This document shows, piece after piece, positions 18,762 through 27,758 of a DNA stretch of 64,000 bases. The stretch covers positions 29,972 to 93,971 of the forward strand of contig NZ_BACQ01000009.1 of the NCBI RefSeq assembly GCF_000260435.1, read 5' to 3'. The notes beneath the pieces were generated by a model. The model saw nothing but the letters and a program-made list of their open reading frames with translations, was not told where the DNA came from and searched no databases. A program made the translations under genes and the position numbers. Position 1 is the stretch's first letter. Every line of letters starts with the position of its first letter. The stretch is from Lacticaseibacillus zeae DSM 20178 = KCTC 3804 (GTDB lineage Bacteria; Bacillota; Bacilli; Lactobacillales; Lactobacillaceae).

Positions 18762-18784
18762 AGCTCACCTCACAGGAGGATCTC

Positions 18785-19741
18785 GTGAAAAAATTATTTT
18801 TGATTGATTTTCTATGGATCGGCTTGGCGATTTTGGCTGGGTTGGTTTGGTCGCAACATGATCAAAATGAATATGCCAGCCAGCTGGATCATCTTGGTAT
18901 GTCTGAAATGGCGCAGGAATATGTCACGAGCAGTTCGCGAAGTGTGACGAAGGCGGTGGCTGAGCTTGAGAAAACGGATTTTTCCGGTTACCAGGTACAG
19001 TTTGTGACGAAACAGCTGGTTTATGTGTATCAGCGTGGGTCGGTCGCGAGTCTTCCAGTGGAAACCGGGCAATGGTTTTCAACGGGGGATTTTGCCTCAA
19101 GTCTGCCCGTGGCGGTGGTCGGCCATGATTTAGCAGATAAGCTTTATACCGGCAGTAATAATCAACGTTATCTGAGTGTTAACGGCCAGTACATTCCGGT
19201 CATGGGGACAGTCGGTACGCGCAAGGGCAGCCCCCTTAACAAGGCAGTTTTCCTGAATACCTCGCCAAGTATGGCCAATGAAGGTCTGACCTTGAAGCAG
19301 GTTAAAATTTATGTCGATGGCGCCAATCAACATAGTAAGACATTGAAGACTATTTTACGGGCAAGCCGTGTCCATCGAGTTCATTTTAGCGACAGCGACG
19401 CGGCTACCTGGTGGCGCGCTTACGGACAAACCGCTTTGTTCTGTGTCTTGCTGCTAATGGGAGCGGGAATTTTAAGTCTGCTGATGGTCACATTGATCGG
19501 GCCGTTACAAACGTCCGGCTTGGAAATCAACATGCGCGCCAGATATTTACGCGGGGTTTTGTCCAGCTGTGCCAGTCATGTCGGTATCAGTCTGTTTCTC
19601 GGCGGCTTGTTTGCCAATTGGTGGTTCTACTTCACCACCCGGACCAATATCTGGAGTTTCCTGGTTATCTTAACGATCGCCACTATTATTTTCCTGCGTT
19701 ACTTAATTCGCAGAAAGGATCGAACAAGTGCAACTACCTGA
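18785..19741 (+). CDS. FtsX/MacB-like permease without partner ATPase
   Basis: A 318-residue membrane protein with FtsX/MacB topology: one N-terminal transmembrane segment (about 3-22), an extracellular domain (about 30-215), then three segments at about 223-245, 270-290 and 292-308. The extracellular part contains GDFASSLPVAVVGHDLADKL and a VMGTVG strand, like the MacB periplasmic core. Normally such proteins pair with an ABC ATPase; none is adjacent. I chose GTG at 18785 after AGGAGG; a longer open frame would run back into the palindromic element. The gene overlaps the next by 14 bp. No substrate can be named. Confidence 0.7.
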   Translation: MKKLFLIDFLWIGLAILAGLVWSQHDQNEYASQLDHLGMSEMAQEYVTSSSRSVTKAVAELEKTDFSGYQVQFVTKQLVYVYQRGSVASLPVETGQWFSTGDFASSLPVAVVGHDLADKLYTGSNNQRYLSVNGQYIPVMGTVGTRKGSPLNKAVFLNTSPSMANEGLTLKQVKIYVDGANQHSKTLKTILRASRVHRVHFSDSDAATWWRAYGQTALFCVLLLMGAGILSLLMVTLIGPLQTSGLEINMRARYLRGVLSSCASHVGISLFLGGLFANWWFYFTTRTNIWSFLVILTIATIIFLRYLIRRKDRTSATT

Positions 19742-21059
19742 AGCTTTTAAAGAAAAATATACGCGGCTATTAGGTGCGGACGCGGCAGCTTTTTTAGCCA
19801 GTTTTGATGCAGAACCAGTGAGTGGCTTCCGGCGCGATCCTGCCAAACCCTGGCCGCTAGATGAAGCAACGGATGATCCTGTCCCTTGGAGTCCTTGGGG
19901 ATATTATGGCAAAATTGCCGGCAATGACATTGATCACGTTGCCGGTCTCGTTTATAGCCAGGAACCCAGCGCTCAGTTTGTGGGCACGGTCGCAGCGCCG
20001 CAGACTGGTGAACGGGTGCTTGATCTTTGCGCTGCTCCTGGCGGTAAGTCGACGCAATTGGCCAGTTATCTGGGCGATACCGGCTTGCTCGTCAGCAATG
20101 AAATCAACCCGGCCCGATCCAAGGTGCTATCCGGCAATCTCGAGCGCTGGGGCAGCCAAAACATTCTGGTGACCAACAATGATCCCGACACGTTGGCGAA
20201 GGCCTGGCCGCAAACGTTTGACCGGATTTTGGTTGATTCACCGTGTTCGGGCGAAGGCATGTTTCGCAAGGATTCGGATGCGATTCAATATTGGCATCGC
20301 GATTATCCGGCCGAATGCGCTGCCAGACAGAAGCAGATTCTGCACGCGGCCGTTAAAATGCTGCAACCCGGCGGCGAACTGATTTATTCGACATGTACCT
20401 TCAGCCCTGAAGAAGATGAGCAAATCATCGCATGGTTACTGGCAAACTATGACGTGACGGTTGAGCCCATCAAAACCTATCTGGGAATGGAAGCCGGGCG
20501 ACCGGAATGGGCCGATGGCAACCCAGAGTTAGCCAAAACGGTGCGCTTATTTCCCCATCGGCTGCGCGGTGAAGGCCATTTTGTGGCTAAATTGCGCCTA
20601 GCTGGTGAAAAAACAGTGCACACCCCTGCAAAGGTTTCGGTCAAACCATTGGCGAAGCCGGCAGTGGATGAAGTTCATGACTTTTTCGCAACCAGCTTAA
20701 ATCAGCCGTTAACCGGTCAATTCTATCGCCACGGTGACTTTTTGTCGTTGCTGCCAGCAACCATGCTGCCGTTTAACCGGGTAAAAGTGGTGCGGGCAGG
20801 GTTGGAACTTGGCAGTTTTCGCAAAAAGCGTTTCGAACCCAGCCATAGTTTAGCCACCGCATTATCGCCAAATACGTTTCAGACCGTCATTGAGGTTGAT
20901 CAGGATGATTATGCCCGCTATCGCCATGGGGAAACTTTATCGGTAACCGCCACTGGTAAGCGATTTGTGTTACTCACGTTTGAACACAAACCGTTTGCGA
21001 TCGGCAAATTGGTCAATGGCACCATCAAGAACTTTTATCCAAAAGGGCTGCGCGTTTAG
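19728..21059 (+). CDS. RsmF-type rRNA cytosine-C5 methyltransferase
   Basis: A 443-residue RsmB/RsmF-family enzyme that makes m5C in rRNA. SAM motif LDLCAAPGGKSTQLA is near residue 103. The two catalytic cysteines are visible: VDSPCSGEGMF near 170 and IYSTCTFSPEEDEQ near 221. The C-terminal part from about 290 matches the RsmF-specific tail found in Firmicutes. The start is GTG at 19728 after AAAGGA, overlapping the upstream permease gene. The exact rRNA target cannot be decided from sequence. Confidence 0.92.
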   Translation: MQLPEAFKEKYTRLLGADAAAFLASFDAEPVSGFRRDPAKPWPLDEATDDPVPWSPWGYYGKIAGNDIDHVAGLVYSQEPSAQFVGTVAAPQTGERVLDLCAAPGGKSTQLASYLGDTGLLVSNEINPARSKVLSGNLERWGSQNILVTNNDPDTLAKAWPQTFDRILVDSPCSGEGMFRKDSDAIQYWHRDYPAECAARQKQILHAAVKMLQPGGELIYSTCTFSPEEDEQIIAWLLANYDVTVEPIKTYLGMEAGRPEWADGNPELAKTVRLFPHRLRGEGHFVAKLRLAGEKTVHTPAKVSVKPLAKPAVDEVHDFFATSLNQPLTGQFYRHGDFLSLLPATMLPFNRVKVVRAGLELGSFRKKRFEPSHSLATALSPNTFQTVIEVDQDDYARYRHGETLSVTATGKRFVLLTFEHKPFAIGKLVNGTIKNFYPKGLRV

Positions 21060-21074
21060 CCATTAAACGGTATT

Positions 21075-21124
21075 AAAAAAGATGATCCAAGAGTTTGATT
21101 TTTGACTCCTGGATCATCTTTTTT
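21075..21124. terminator. Bidirectional terminator between rsmF-like gene and fni
   Basis: AAAAAAGATGATCCAAGAGT pairs with its complement ending in GGATCATCTTTTTT. Runs of A and T on both sides let it work for both convergent genes. Confidence 0.92.
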
Positions 21125-21147
21125 GTCGGTCCCACTGTTGTTAAAGG

Positions 21148-22182
21148 TCAAATCGCCGGCAAATTGCGAGCGCGACGATAATGCTCCAGTTCGGTGCCGA
21201 GAAGGGCAGGAGCAGTTTGCAAGGCTTGCCAGTTTGTGACGCCAAGCAGCGCATAGAGTTGCCGGATTTGGTGTAGAAACTCCTGAAAATAAGCGAGCGT
21301 TGCGGCATAGCCGGTTTGGATCAAGTGATGCAACACCAGCCCGCTAATCCCGACCGCGTGAGCACCTAGTCGCTGCGCTTTAACCACATCTAGCGGCGAA
21401 CGAATGCCACCAGTCGCCAGAATTGTCAGCGGCAAGCCACGGGCCTCAAGTAAGGATTCAGCCGTCGTCTGACCCCAGTCCCGCATATATCCAAAGTCCT
21501 GCTGCGGCCGGCGTGCATTTTCGATAACCGCGAAATTGGTACCGCCGCGCCCACCGACATCGACATAGCGAATGCCCAACCGTTGCAAAGTCTGCAAGTC
21601 TTCACGAATAAACCCATCACCGACTTCTTTTGCCACCACCGGAACGGAGACTCCCGCTGCAATCGCCTGAATGTTGTCCTGCCATAAAAAGTCGCGATCA
21701 CCTTCAGGCATAATAACTTCCTGCGCCGCGTTCAAATGCACCTCCAGCGCATTCGCGTGCAACATGGCCACTGCCTTTTTGGCCGCGTGTACATCATGAC
21801 CGGCACCGATGTTAGCGAGAAGAAAGCCATCAGGATTGTGCTGCCGTAATGTCGTGAACGTTGAACTCAACTCGGGGTCATGCAAGGCGACTGACTGTGA
21901 TCCACTGGCAATCGCGACACCCAACGCATTGGCTAATTGACCGAGTTGGGCATTTAATTTGCCGGTTTGTGGCGAACCGCCAGTCATCGCGTTAATATAA
22001 ATCGGCCAGCGCCACCCAAAAGGTAACGGCGGCGTCAGATCAACATCAGCTAAGGCCGTTTCCGGGAGTGCACGATGAAGCAGCCGGATTTGATCAAACC
22101 CGGCATTAGCATCGACTTTGAAATATTTTTCCGCCAAGAAAACATGTTCATCCTTGCGATGTGATTGCTGACTCTGTGTCAT
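21148..22182 (-). CDS. fni: Type 2 isopentenyl-diphosphate delta-isomerase
   Basis: A 344-residue FMN-dependent isomerase interconverting IPP and DMAPP for undecaprenol and other isoprenoids. HRKDEHVFLAEKYF at the start, EVHLNAAQEVIMPEGDRDF near 150, VVAKEVGDG near 185 and VGGRGGTNFA near 212 are family signatures; ATGGIRSPLDVVKA near 260 binds the FMN phosphate. The ATG at 22182 lies after AAAGGAG and is the usual start. The gene overlaps the end of mvaD by 35 bp, so the pair is translationally coupled. Confidence 0.95.
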   Translation of the reverse strand: MTQSQQSHRKDEHVFLAEKYFKVDANAGFDQIRLLHRALPETALADVDLTPPLPFGWRWPIYINAMTGGSPQTGKLNAQLGQLANALGVAIASGSQSVALHDPELSSTFTTLRQHNPDGFLLANIGAGHDVHAAKKAVAMLHANALEVHLNAAQEVIMPEGDRDFLWQDNIQAIAAGVSVPVVAKEVGDGFIREDLQTLQRLGIRYVDVGGRGGTNFAVIENARRPQQDFGYMRDWGQTTAESLLEARGLPLTILATGGIRSPLDVVKAQRLGAHAVGISGLVLHHLIQTGYAATLAYFQEFLHQIRQLYALLGVTNWQALQTAPALLGTELEHYRRARNLPAI

Positions 22183-23152
22183 CAAACTGCTCCTTTGTGA
22201 TCACTTGGGCGTCTGGGCCAATTTGGGTGCTGAGGATGCGATCACCGAAAGCCGGCCGTAATGCGGTCATGAGCACATCCACATAGGGTGCTGTTGTGAG
22301 AATTTTGACATTAGGTCCCGCATCCATGGTGACGAAGGCCGGAGTACCGAGCCGGCGCTGTTCCTGCACCAGTTGCCAGGCGCGTAAGGTTTCTGGCAGA
22401 AAATAGGTAAATGGCGGTTCCTCAGCCATGATCGCAGCGTGCATGCGCATACTGGACAATTCTGTGAGCGCCCCGATGGTAGCAAAATCGTCTTCCGCCA
22501 ACGCCGTGATCATGGGACTTATCAAGGCTTCGTTAGTCTGCACCCACGCTTGATAATAAGGACTGGTGGCAGCGGTATTGGCCATCCCGGTGCGGGAACT
22601 GACCGCTTTTTTCTGATCCGAAACGGTGACAACCAACATGCGTAACGGCAAAGTCGGTTGAATCGCCAGGGGCTCAGCAAATGAAGAGGCATCGTCAAAG
22701 CCACGATGCCAGATGACGGCACCACCAAAAATCGACCGGGTTGCTGAGCCGGATCCGCGCCGAGCCAAACGGGATAAGGCGGTCGGTGATAAGTTTAGGC
22801 CAGCAGCACGACTGGCGGCCAATGCCAGTGCAGCAAATGCCGAGGCGGAACTGGCCAAACCGGCCGCAGTCGGTACGTGGTTCAGCGAGATCACTCGAGC
22901 GCGGGCTTTAATGTCGGCTAACTTCCGAACATGATTCAAAAACCGGCTGACAGCGACTGGTGATTGTGGTTGATCGTTGAGGATAAACCGATCCTGAGTC
23001 AGTACCGGATCAAACGTTACCGCTGTATCTGTGTAAAAATCGTTCAGCGTCAGAGAAATGCTGCTCGTTGCCGGCAGCATAAGCTTCTTGTCAGCTTTAC
23101 CCCAGTATTTAATGAGCGCAATATTCGTATGCGCACGTGCGTAAGTTGTCAT
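22148..23152 (-). CDS. mvaD: Diphosphomevalonate decarboxylase
   Basis: A 334-residue GHMP-superfamily enzyme that converts mevalonate diphosphate to IPP. The N-terminal ARAHTNIALIKYWGKAD, the ATP loop PTAAGLASSASAFAALALA near 100, and FVTMDAGPNVKIL near 280 are diagnostic. The start at 23152 gives the family's N-terminus; an upstream in-frame extension runs into mvk. It is 7 bp after mvk. In many lactobacilli mvaK2 follows mvaD, but here fni follows directly. Confidence 0.95.
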   Translation of the reverse strand: MTTYARAHTNIALIKYWGKADKKLMLPATSSISLTLNDFYTDTAVTFDPVLTQDRFILNDQPQSPVAVSRFLNHVRKLADIKARARVISLNHVPTAAGLASSASAFAALALAASRAAGLNLSPTALSRLARRGSGSATRSIFGGAVIWHRGFDDASSFAEPLAIQPTLPLRMLVVTVSDQKKAVSSRTGMANTAATSPYYQAWVQTNEALISPMITALAEDDFATIGALTELSSMRMHAAIMAEEPPFTYFLPETLRAWQLVQEQRRLGTPAFVTMDAGPNVKILTTAPYVDVLMTALRPAFGDRILSTQIGPDAQVITKEQFDDTESAITSQG

Positions 23153-23159
23153 AGGTGCC

Positions 23160-24095
23160 TCATTTCGTTTCAAAGTGATATTCCCAGACCTTGACCGCAT
23201 TAGCTGCTTTAAGCGCCTGAATAATCGTCGGCGCCTGGTCCTCAGCAGCCAGGGCAATCATGCAGCCGCCCATGCCGGAGCCGGTTAATTTGGCCCCATA
23301 TGCACCATGATCGATGGCGACATTAATCAATCGATCCAGCTCCGGACTGCTGACGCCAAGCGCGGCCAAATCAGCCTGATCGCGGTTCAAAAGTTGGCCT
23401 AACGTGATGATATCATCCTGCGCCAAAGCTAATGCTGCCTGGCGAACCGCGGTGCCGATGTCCGTAATAAGCGGTCGATAAACTTTAGGTGCCTGTTTAA
23501 GCTTCTGCGCGACAAGATCGACCGCGACTTTGGTTTGACCCGCAATGCCGGTATCGGCAATGAGCAAAACACCATTTCGCGGCATCATGATTGACCGCAA
23601 TGATTTGCCACGAACAAACCACTGCGGCTTTTCGGCACTGGCCGTTGCTGCGTCCAAACCACTGGGATTGCCATGTAGCGCTTTTTCGGAAATATCGGCC
23701 CAGTTCAACAACGCCGTGCGCGTTAACGACGTCTGAAACGCATCGTAAAAGGCCCGCACGACCGCCACCGCAGTTGCAGCTGACGATCCCATTCCCCGTT
23801 CGGATGGCAAAGCACTGGTAATGGTAAGGTGAAAGCCCTGCTCAGTAGCATCGAAGAACACAAGCAACCGGCGAATCAGCATGGCGATGCCGGCAAAGTT
23901 GGTCAGCTCGCCAGCATTCAAATCACCGGTAAAAAAAGCAGACGTAACTTCTTGGCGACCATCAGGCAGCGGTGCCACCCGCGCCGACAAGCCGATACTT
24001 TTGACTGGAAGCGCAATAGCCGGTTCCCCATAAACGACCGCGTGCTCCCCGATAAGAATAATTTTTGCGTAACTTTTACCCGTCCCGATTTCCAT
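23160..24095 (-). CDS. mvk: Mevalonate kinase
   Basis: A 311-residue GHMP kinase for the first phosphorylation of mevalonate. GKIILIGEHAVVYG-type start (here SYAKIILIGEHAVVYGEPA), the P-loop PSERGMGSSAATAVA near 91, and KLTGSGMGGCMIAL near 270 are all present. GAGGTG precedes the ATG at 24095. It leads the minus-strand operon mvk-mvaD-fni and is divergent from rexB. Confidence 0.95.
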   Translation of the reverse strand: MEIGTGKSYAKIILIGEHAVVYGEPAIALPVKSIGLSARVAPLPDGRQEVTSAFFTGDLNAGELTNFAGIAMLIRRLLVFFDATEQGFHLTITSALPSERGMGSSAATAVAVVRAFYDAFQTSLTRTALLNWADISEKALHGNPSGLDAATASAEKPQWFVRGKSLRSIMMPRNGVLLIADTGIAGQTKVAVDLVAQKLKQAPKVYRPLITDIGTAVRQAALALAQDDIITLGQLLNRDQADLAALGVSSPELDRLINVAIDHGAYGAKLTGSGMGGCMIALAAEDQAPTIIQALKAANAVKVWEYHFETK

Positions 24096-24157
24096 ATAAA
24101 CACCTCATTAATATTCTTTACTTATGATAGCGCAAACCCCGATCGGACACTACTTAG

Positions 24158-24178
24158 TTATGCTAGACTAAAGCATAA
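24158..24178. promoter_or_regulatory. Inverted repeat and rexB promoter between mvk and rexB
   Basis: TTATGCT (24158-24164) and AGCATAA (24172-24178) are perfect 7-bp inverted arms with a 7-bp spacer. An extended -10, TGcTAGACT (24161-24169), lies inside it and points to rexB. It may be an operator. Confidence 0.45.
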
Positions 24179-24218
24179 GTCATCATCACCACTGATTGAA
24201 ACGTTGAGGAGGCACAGC

Positions 24219-27200
24219 ATGGGGCTGCAGTTTATTTTAGGTGACGCAACGAGGGATCATGCGCAAACTATGGCAACCATGATCCAGGAGCAACTCGCTG
24301 CGGATCCGCAAAATCAGATTTTCTTTTTAGTGCCAAACCATATTAAATTTGAAGCAGAAATCGATCTTCTCAAACGCTTGCGCCAATTGCAACAAGGTGA
24401 GGCGAATGCGTACGCTCAGAGTCGGGTGCAAGTACTGTCATTTTCGCGTCTGGCCTGGTTTTATTTGAAAAACACGCCACTTTATCAACAACCACGGCTT
24501 GATCAGGCAAGCAATACCATGTTGGTGGCCAAAATTCTGGCTGATCGGCAAGACGACTTGACCATTTATGCCGGTGAAGCGCAACACACCGGTTTCGTGA
24601 CGCAACTTGCCGATCAATTAAGCGAGTTGATGATCGGCCGAATTACTGCCGAAGATTTGATGCATACGGTATCGGCCTTGGCTCCCGGTAATCGGCATCG
24701 CGCGAAGTTGCGTGACTTAGGGATCATCCTTGACCAATATGAAGCAGAAATCGGCCCTTATGCCACAACTGCAAGTTTACTGAGTGGCTTGCAGCAAGCC
24801 ATGCGCACGCAGGATCTAAGCCATACGTTTATCTATCTCAATCATTTTAACGTGTTTTCTGCTTCTGAGTCTGCGTTAGTCGAAACCATGCTCGAAACGG
24901 CCGCCGAGGTAACGCTCGGGTTAGTGTTGAATAAGCCATATCCGCTTAATCCGCCAGTTGCTCCGAACTTATTTTTACCCGCCGGTCGACTTTACCAACG
25001 GCTTTATCAAAAAGCGAAAACGCTGCAAGTTCCGATTCGTCCGGATCGCTTTGCGGCACCGCGTCAAATCAGTCGCGGTATGCAACAAGTTGCAAATTGG
25101 TGGGAGGCCAATACTGACTTGCAACCATCAACAGCTCCGACTTCTGAAACCGCTGAGCAAATTCATCTGGCCATCGCGACCGATCCGTATCAGGAACTGC
25201 GGCATGTGGCTCAGCACATTTATCGCGCAGTTCGGCATGGTGCCCGCTATCGTGATTTCCTGATTTTAGCACGACGATTGGAACCCTATGCAACCGTCAT
25301 TCCGGCAATTTTTGCCGAATTTTCGATCCCGCAGTTTACCGATTTGCAACGGCCGATGAAGGACCATCCGCTAGTTGTCTTGATGGAAAGTCTATTTGCG
25401 ATTCAAAAACACGATTACCAGTATCAGGATGTCATGCGTCTGCTGCACACAGAACTATTGCTGCCGGAAGGGATGACACTGGCCGAATTTCGGGATGCGG
25501 TGGACACAACGGATAACCACCTGGTACGGACGGGCATTGCCGGGAAGCAGCGCTGGACGCAGGCAGCGGCATGGCGTTATTTTCAACGTAATCCCGACGC
25601 CGATGACCCGCAGATGGATCCTGAAGCGGTCAAAACCGCGCAAATCAATGCCATTAAAACGTTGATCGCCCAAACCGTGCCAACGTTGCTAAAACAATGG
25701 CAGACCGCCAAAACCGGAGCGGAGGCGGCAAGCGACCTGTATCGCTGGTTGGACGCAAATGGCGTTGTTGATCAACTACGCGCTTGGCGGCAAACTGCCA
25801 GTGACGAAGGTGATCTGACCCGCAGCCGTGCCCATGAGCAGGCGTGGACCACTTTTACTGCATTATTGGACGACTATGTCACCATTTTGGGCAGTGCCAA
25901 ATTTGACCGGGAGCAGTTTCACGAATTGCTCGCGGCTGGGTTTGCGAGTGCCACGTATACCCAGATTCCGGCGACGCTTGACGCGGTTGTCATTTCCGAA
26001 ACCGGTTTGGTGCGGTTAGCGAAGGCAAAACACGTTTTCGTCATTGGCGCAACCAACACGGCCATGCCGGATGTTCCGACCGATGATGGCGTGTTGAACA
26101 GTGAGGAGCGCCAATTGTTGGCTGCCCAGTTGCCGGATGATCGCTTCCTGCCTGAACAGGGCCCGGCAACGACTTTAGGCGATCCGTTTATCAACTATCT
26201 TGGTTTTATGGCAGCGTCAGACGAATTGACGTTGAGCTATCCGGTTCAAAATGCCCAGGAAAACAACGAAAATCAGGCCTCACCTTATTTTCAGCAAATG
26301 GGGAATGCACTGCACCTAACGCCAACCGCTTGGGCGCCGGTTTCGCTGACAACGCCAGTCGAAACCGTTTTAGGCAGTCCGCGGGCAATGTTGAGCGACT
26401 TTGTCCGGGCCGCCGGTGATGCCCAACAACAAAAATTGCCGTTGGGGAAAGCGTGGCAAAACGTTTTGGCGGCGTTAAAACAAACCGCTTTGGCAACGTT
26501 ATCCCGCCGCCTCTCTGGTAGTCTCACTTATCAGAATGATCCGGGACACCTTGATCCGGATTTAGCTATCCAACTTTACGGGCGGGACATGAATGTCTCG
26601 GTTTCCCGGCTTGAAACTTACTATCTGAACCACTTTGAATATTTTCTCAAGTACGGCTTGCTCCTGCAACCGCGTCCGGAGTTTGAACTTTCACCAGCCG
26701 ACACGGGCAGTCTGTTCCATGCGGTGCTGGATCGGTATTTGACCCAACTACGCGAAGAACATATGACATTGGCAGATGTTGACCCATCTGCTATCAGCGC
26801 CGCCGTTCCGCCGCTTGTTGAAGACATTGCCAGTCAGCCGGGTTATGAAATTCTCGGCAGTACGCATCGCATGCTCTATCTGACCAGACGTTTAAGCCAG
26901 CTACTGATCCAAGTACTGGTTAACATGCGCCAGCAACAACAACGCAGCGGTTTTCGTCCGATGCGCACCGAATTGCAATTTGGCCGGATCGGGGACACCA
27001 AAGGCTTACCGGGATTATCCTGGCCGTTGCCGCATGGTGGGCGCGTCAACGTCCGCGGCAAAATCGACCGCTTAGATGTTTATCGCGAACCGGATGCGCG
27101 CCGCTTTATCATTGTTGACTATAAGAGTACCCAGCATCGGTTTAATGACAGTGATGCCTATTACGGAATTGCCTTGCAAATGCTGACGTACATTGAAGCC

Positions 27201-27758
27201 ATGACAAACGTTCCTGTCGACCCGCCGTTTGTAGCGGCCGGCGCACTGTATTTCCATCTTCAGGATCCAACGCTTCAATACACGCCGACTTTGGAACCGG
27301 TCATTGAGCGGCTCAAGAAATTCAAATATTTGGGTTTTCTGGTTGCCAATCATGGTGACGAACTCACCGCGGTTGATCGTACGATTTCACCGGAAAGTGG
27401 CGGCGCCAGCGAGGTTGCTCCGTTAGGGTTTAAAAAAGATGGCAGCTTCAACCGTAGCCAGTCGAATATTTTAACGCCGGATGATTTACGCGCCTACTTG
27501 GCACACAATCAAGCGCTGATCATCGATGCGGCCACTCAGATTCTCTCCGGCAATATTGACCTGACGCCATTCCAATACGGTCAATCCTCAGAAGTCGTCA
27601 GCCGCAGTGATTACCAAAGCATCATGCTTTTTGATCCGGCAACCGGTTTTGACCATTATCACCATGTTCCTAAATTAAAACGGAAAGATGTCATCAACCG
27701 CCTCACAACGGACCCTAAGCAGACGCCAGATTCTAAAAAGGAGACACCGCAATCATGA
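24219..27758 (+). CDS. rexB: ATP-dependent nuclease subunit RexB (AddB type)
   Basis: A 1179-residue subunit of the RexAB helicase-nuclease that processes double-strand breaks. The N-terminus reads FILGDATRDHAQT where AddB has its Walker A motif, so the ATP loop is lost, as usual for RexB. The C-terminal RecB-type nuclease is intact: GKIDRLDVY and FIIVDYKSTQHRF near 950-975. I see no cysteine in the whole chain, so the 4Fe-4S cluster of B. subtilis AddB is absent; the corresponding first site reads YYLNHFEYFLKYGL. GAGGAGG precedes the ATG at 24219. It overlaps rexA by 4 bp. Confidence 0.95.
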   Translation: MGLQFILGDATRDHAQTMATMIQEQLAADPQNQIFFLVPNHIKFEAEIDLLKRLRQLQQGEANAYAQSRVQVLSFSRLAWFYLKNTPLYQQPRLDQASNTMLVAKILADRQDDLTIYAGEAQHTGFVTQLADQLSELMIGRITAEDLMHTVSALAPGNRHRAKLRDLGIILDQYEAEIGPYATTASLLSGLQQAMRTQDLSHTFIYLNHFNVFSASESALVETMLETAAEVTLGLVLNKPYPLNPPVAPNLFLPAGRLYQRLYQKAKTLQVPIRPDRFAAPRQISRGMQQVANWWEANTDLQPSTAPTSETAEQIHLAIATDPYQELRHVAQHIYRAVRHGARYRDFLILARRLEPYATVIPAIFAEFSIPQFTDLQRPMKDHPLVVLMESLFAIQKHDYQYQDVMRLLHTELLLPEGMTLAEFRDAVDTTDNHLVRTGIAGKQRWTQAAAWRYFQRNPDADDPQMDPEAVKTAQINAIKTLIAQTVPTLLKQWQTAKTGAEAASDLYRWLDANGVVDQLRAWRQTASDEGDLTRSRAHEQAWTTFTALLDDYVTILGSAKFDREQFHELLAAGFASATYTQIPATLDAVVISETGLVRLAKAKHVFVIGATNTAMPDVPTDDGVLNSEERQLLAAQLPDDRFLPEQGPATTLGDPFINYLGFMAASDELTLSYPVQNAQENNENQASPYFQQMGNALHLTPTAWAPVSLTTPVETVLGSPRAMLSDFVRAAGDAQQQKLPLGKAWQNVLAALKQTALATLSRRLSGSLTYQNDPGHLDPDLAIQLYGRDMNVSVSRLETYYLNHFEYFLKYGLLLQPRPEFELSPADTGSLFHAVLDRYLTQLREEHMTLADVDPSAISAAVPPLVEDIASQPGYEILGSTHRMLYLTRRLSQLLIQVLVNMRQQQQRSGFRPMRTELQFGRIGDTKGLPGLSWPLPHGGRVNVRGKIDRLDVYREPDARRFIIVDYKSTQHRFNDSDAYYGIALQMLTYIEAMTNVPVDPPFVAAGALYFHLQDPTLQYTPTLEPVIERLKKFKYLGFLVANHGDELTAVDRTISPESGGASEVAPLGFKKDGSFNRSQSNILTPDDLRAYLAHNQALIIDAATQILSGNIDLTPFQYGQSSEVVSRSDYQSIMLFDPATGFDHYHHVPKLKRKDVINRLTTDPKQTPDSKKETPQS

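Noticed and set aside
23829..24218. A 130-residue upstream extension of rexB
   Set aside because: It is antisense to mvk and not RexB-like; the GAGGAGG site fixes the start at 24219.
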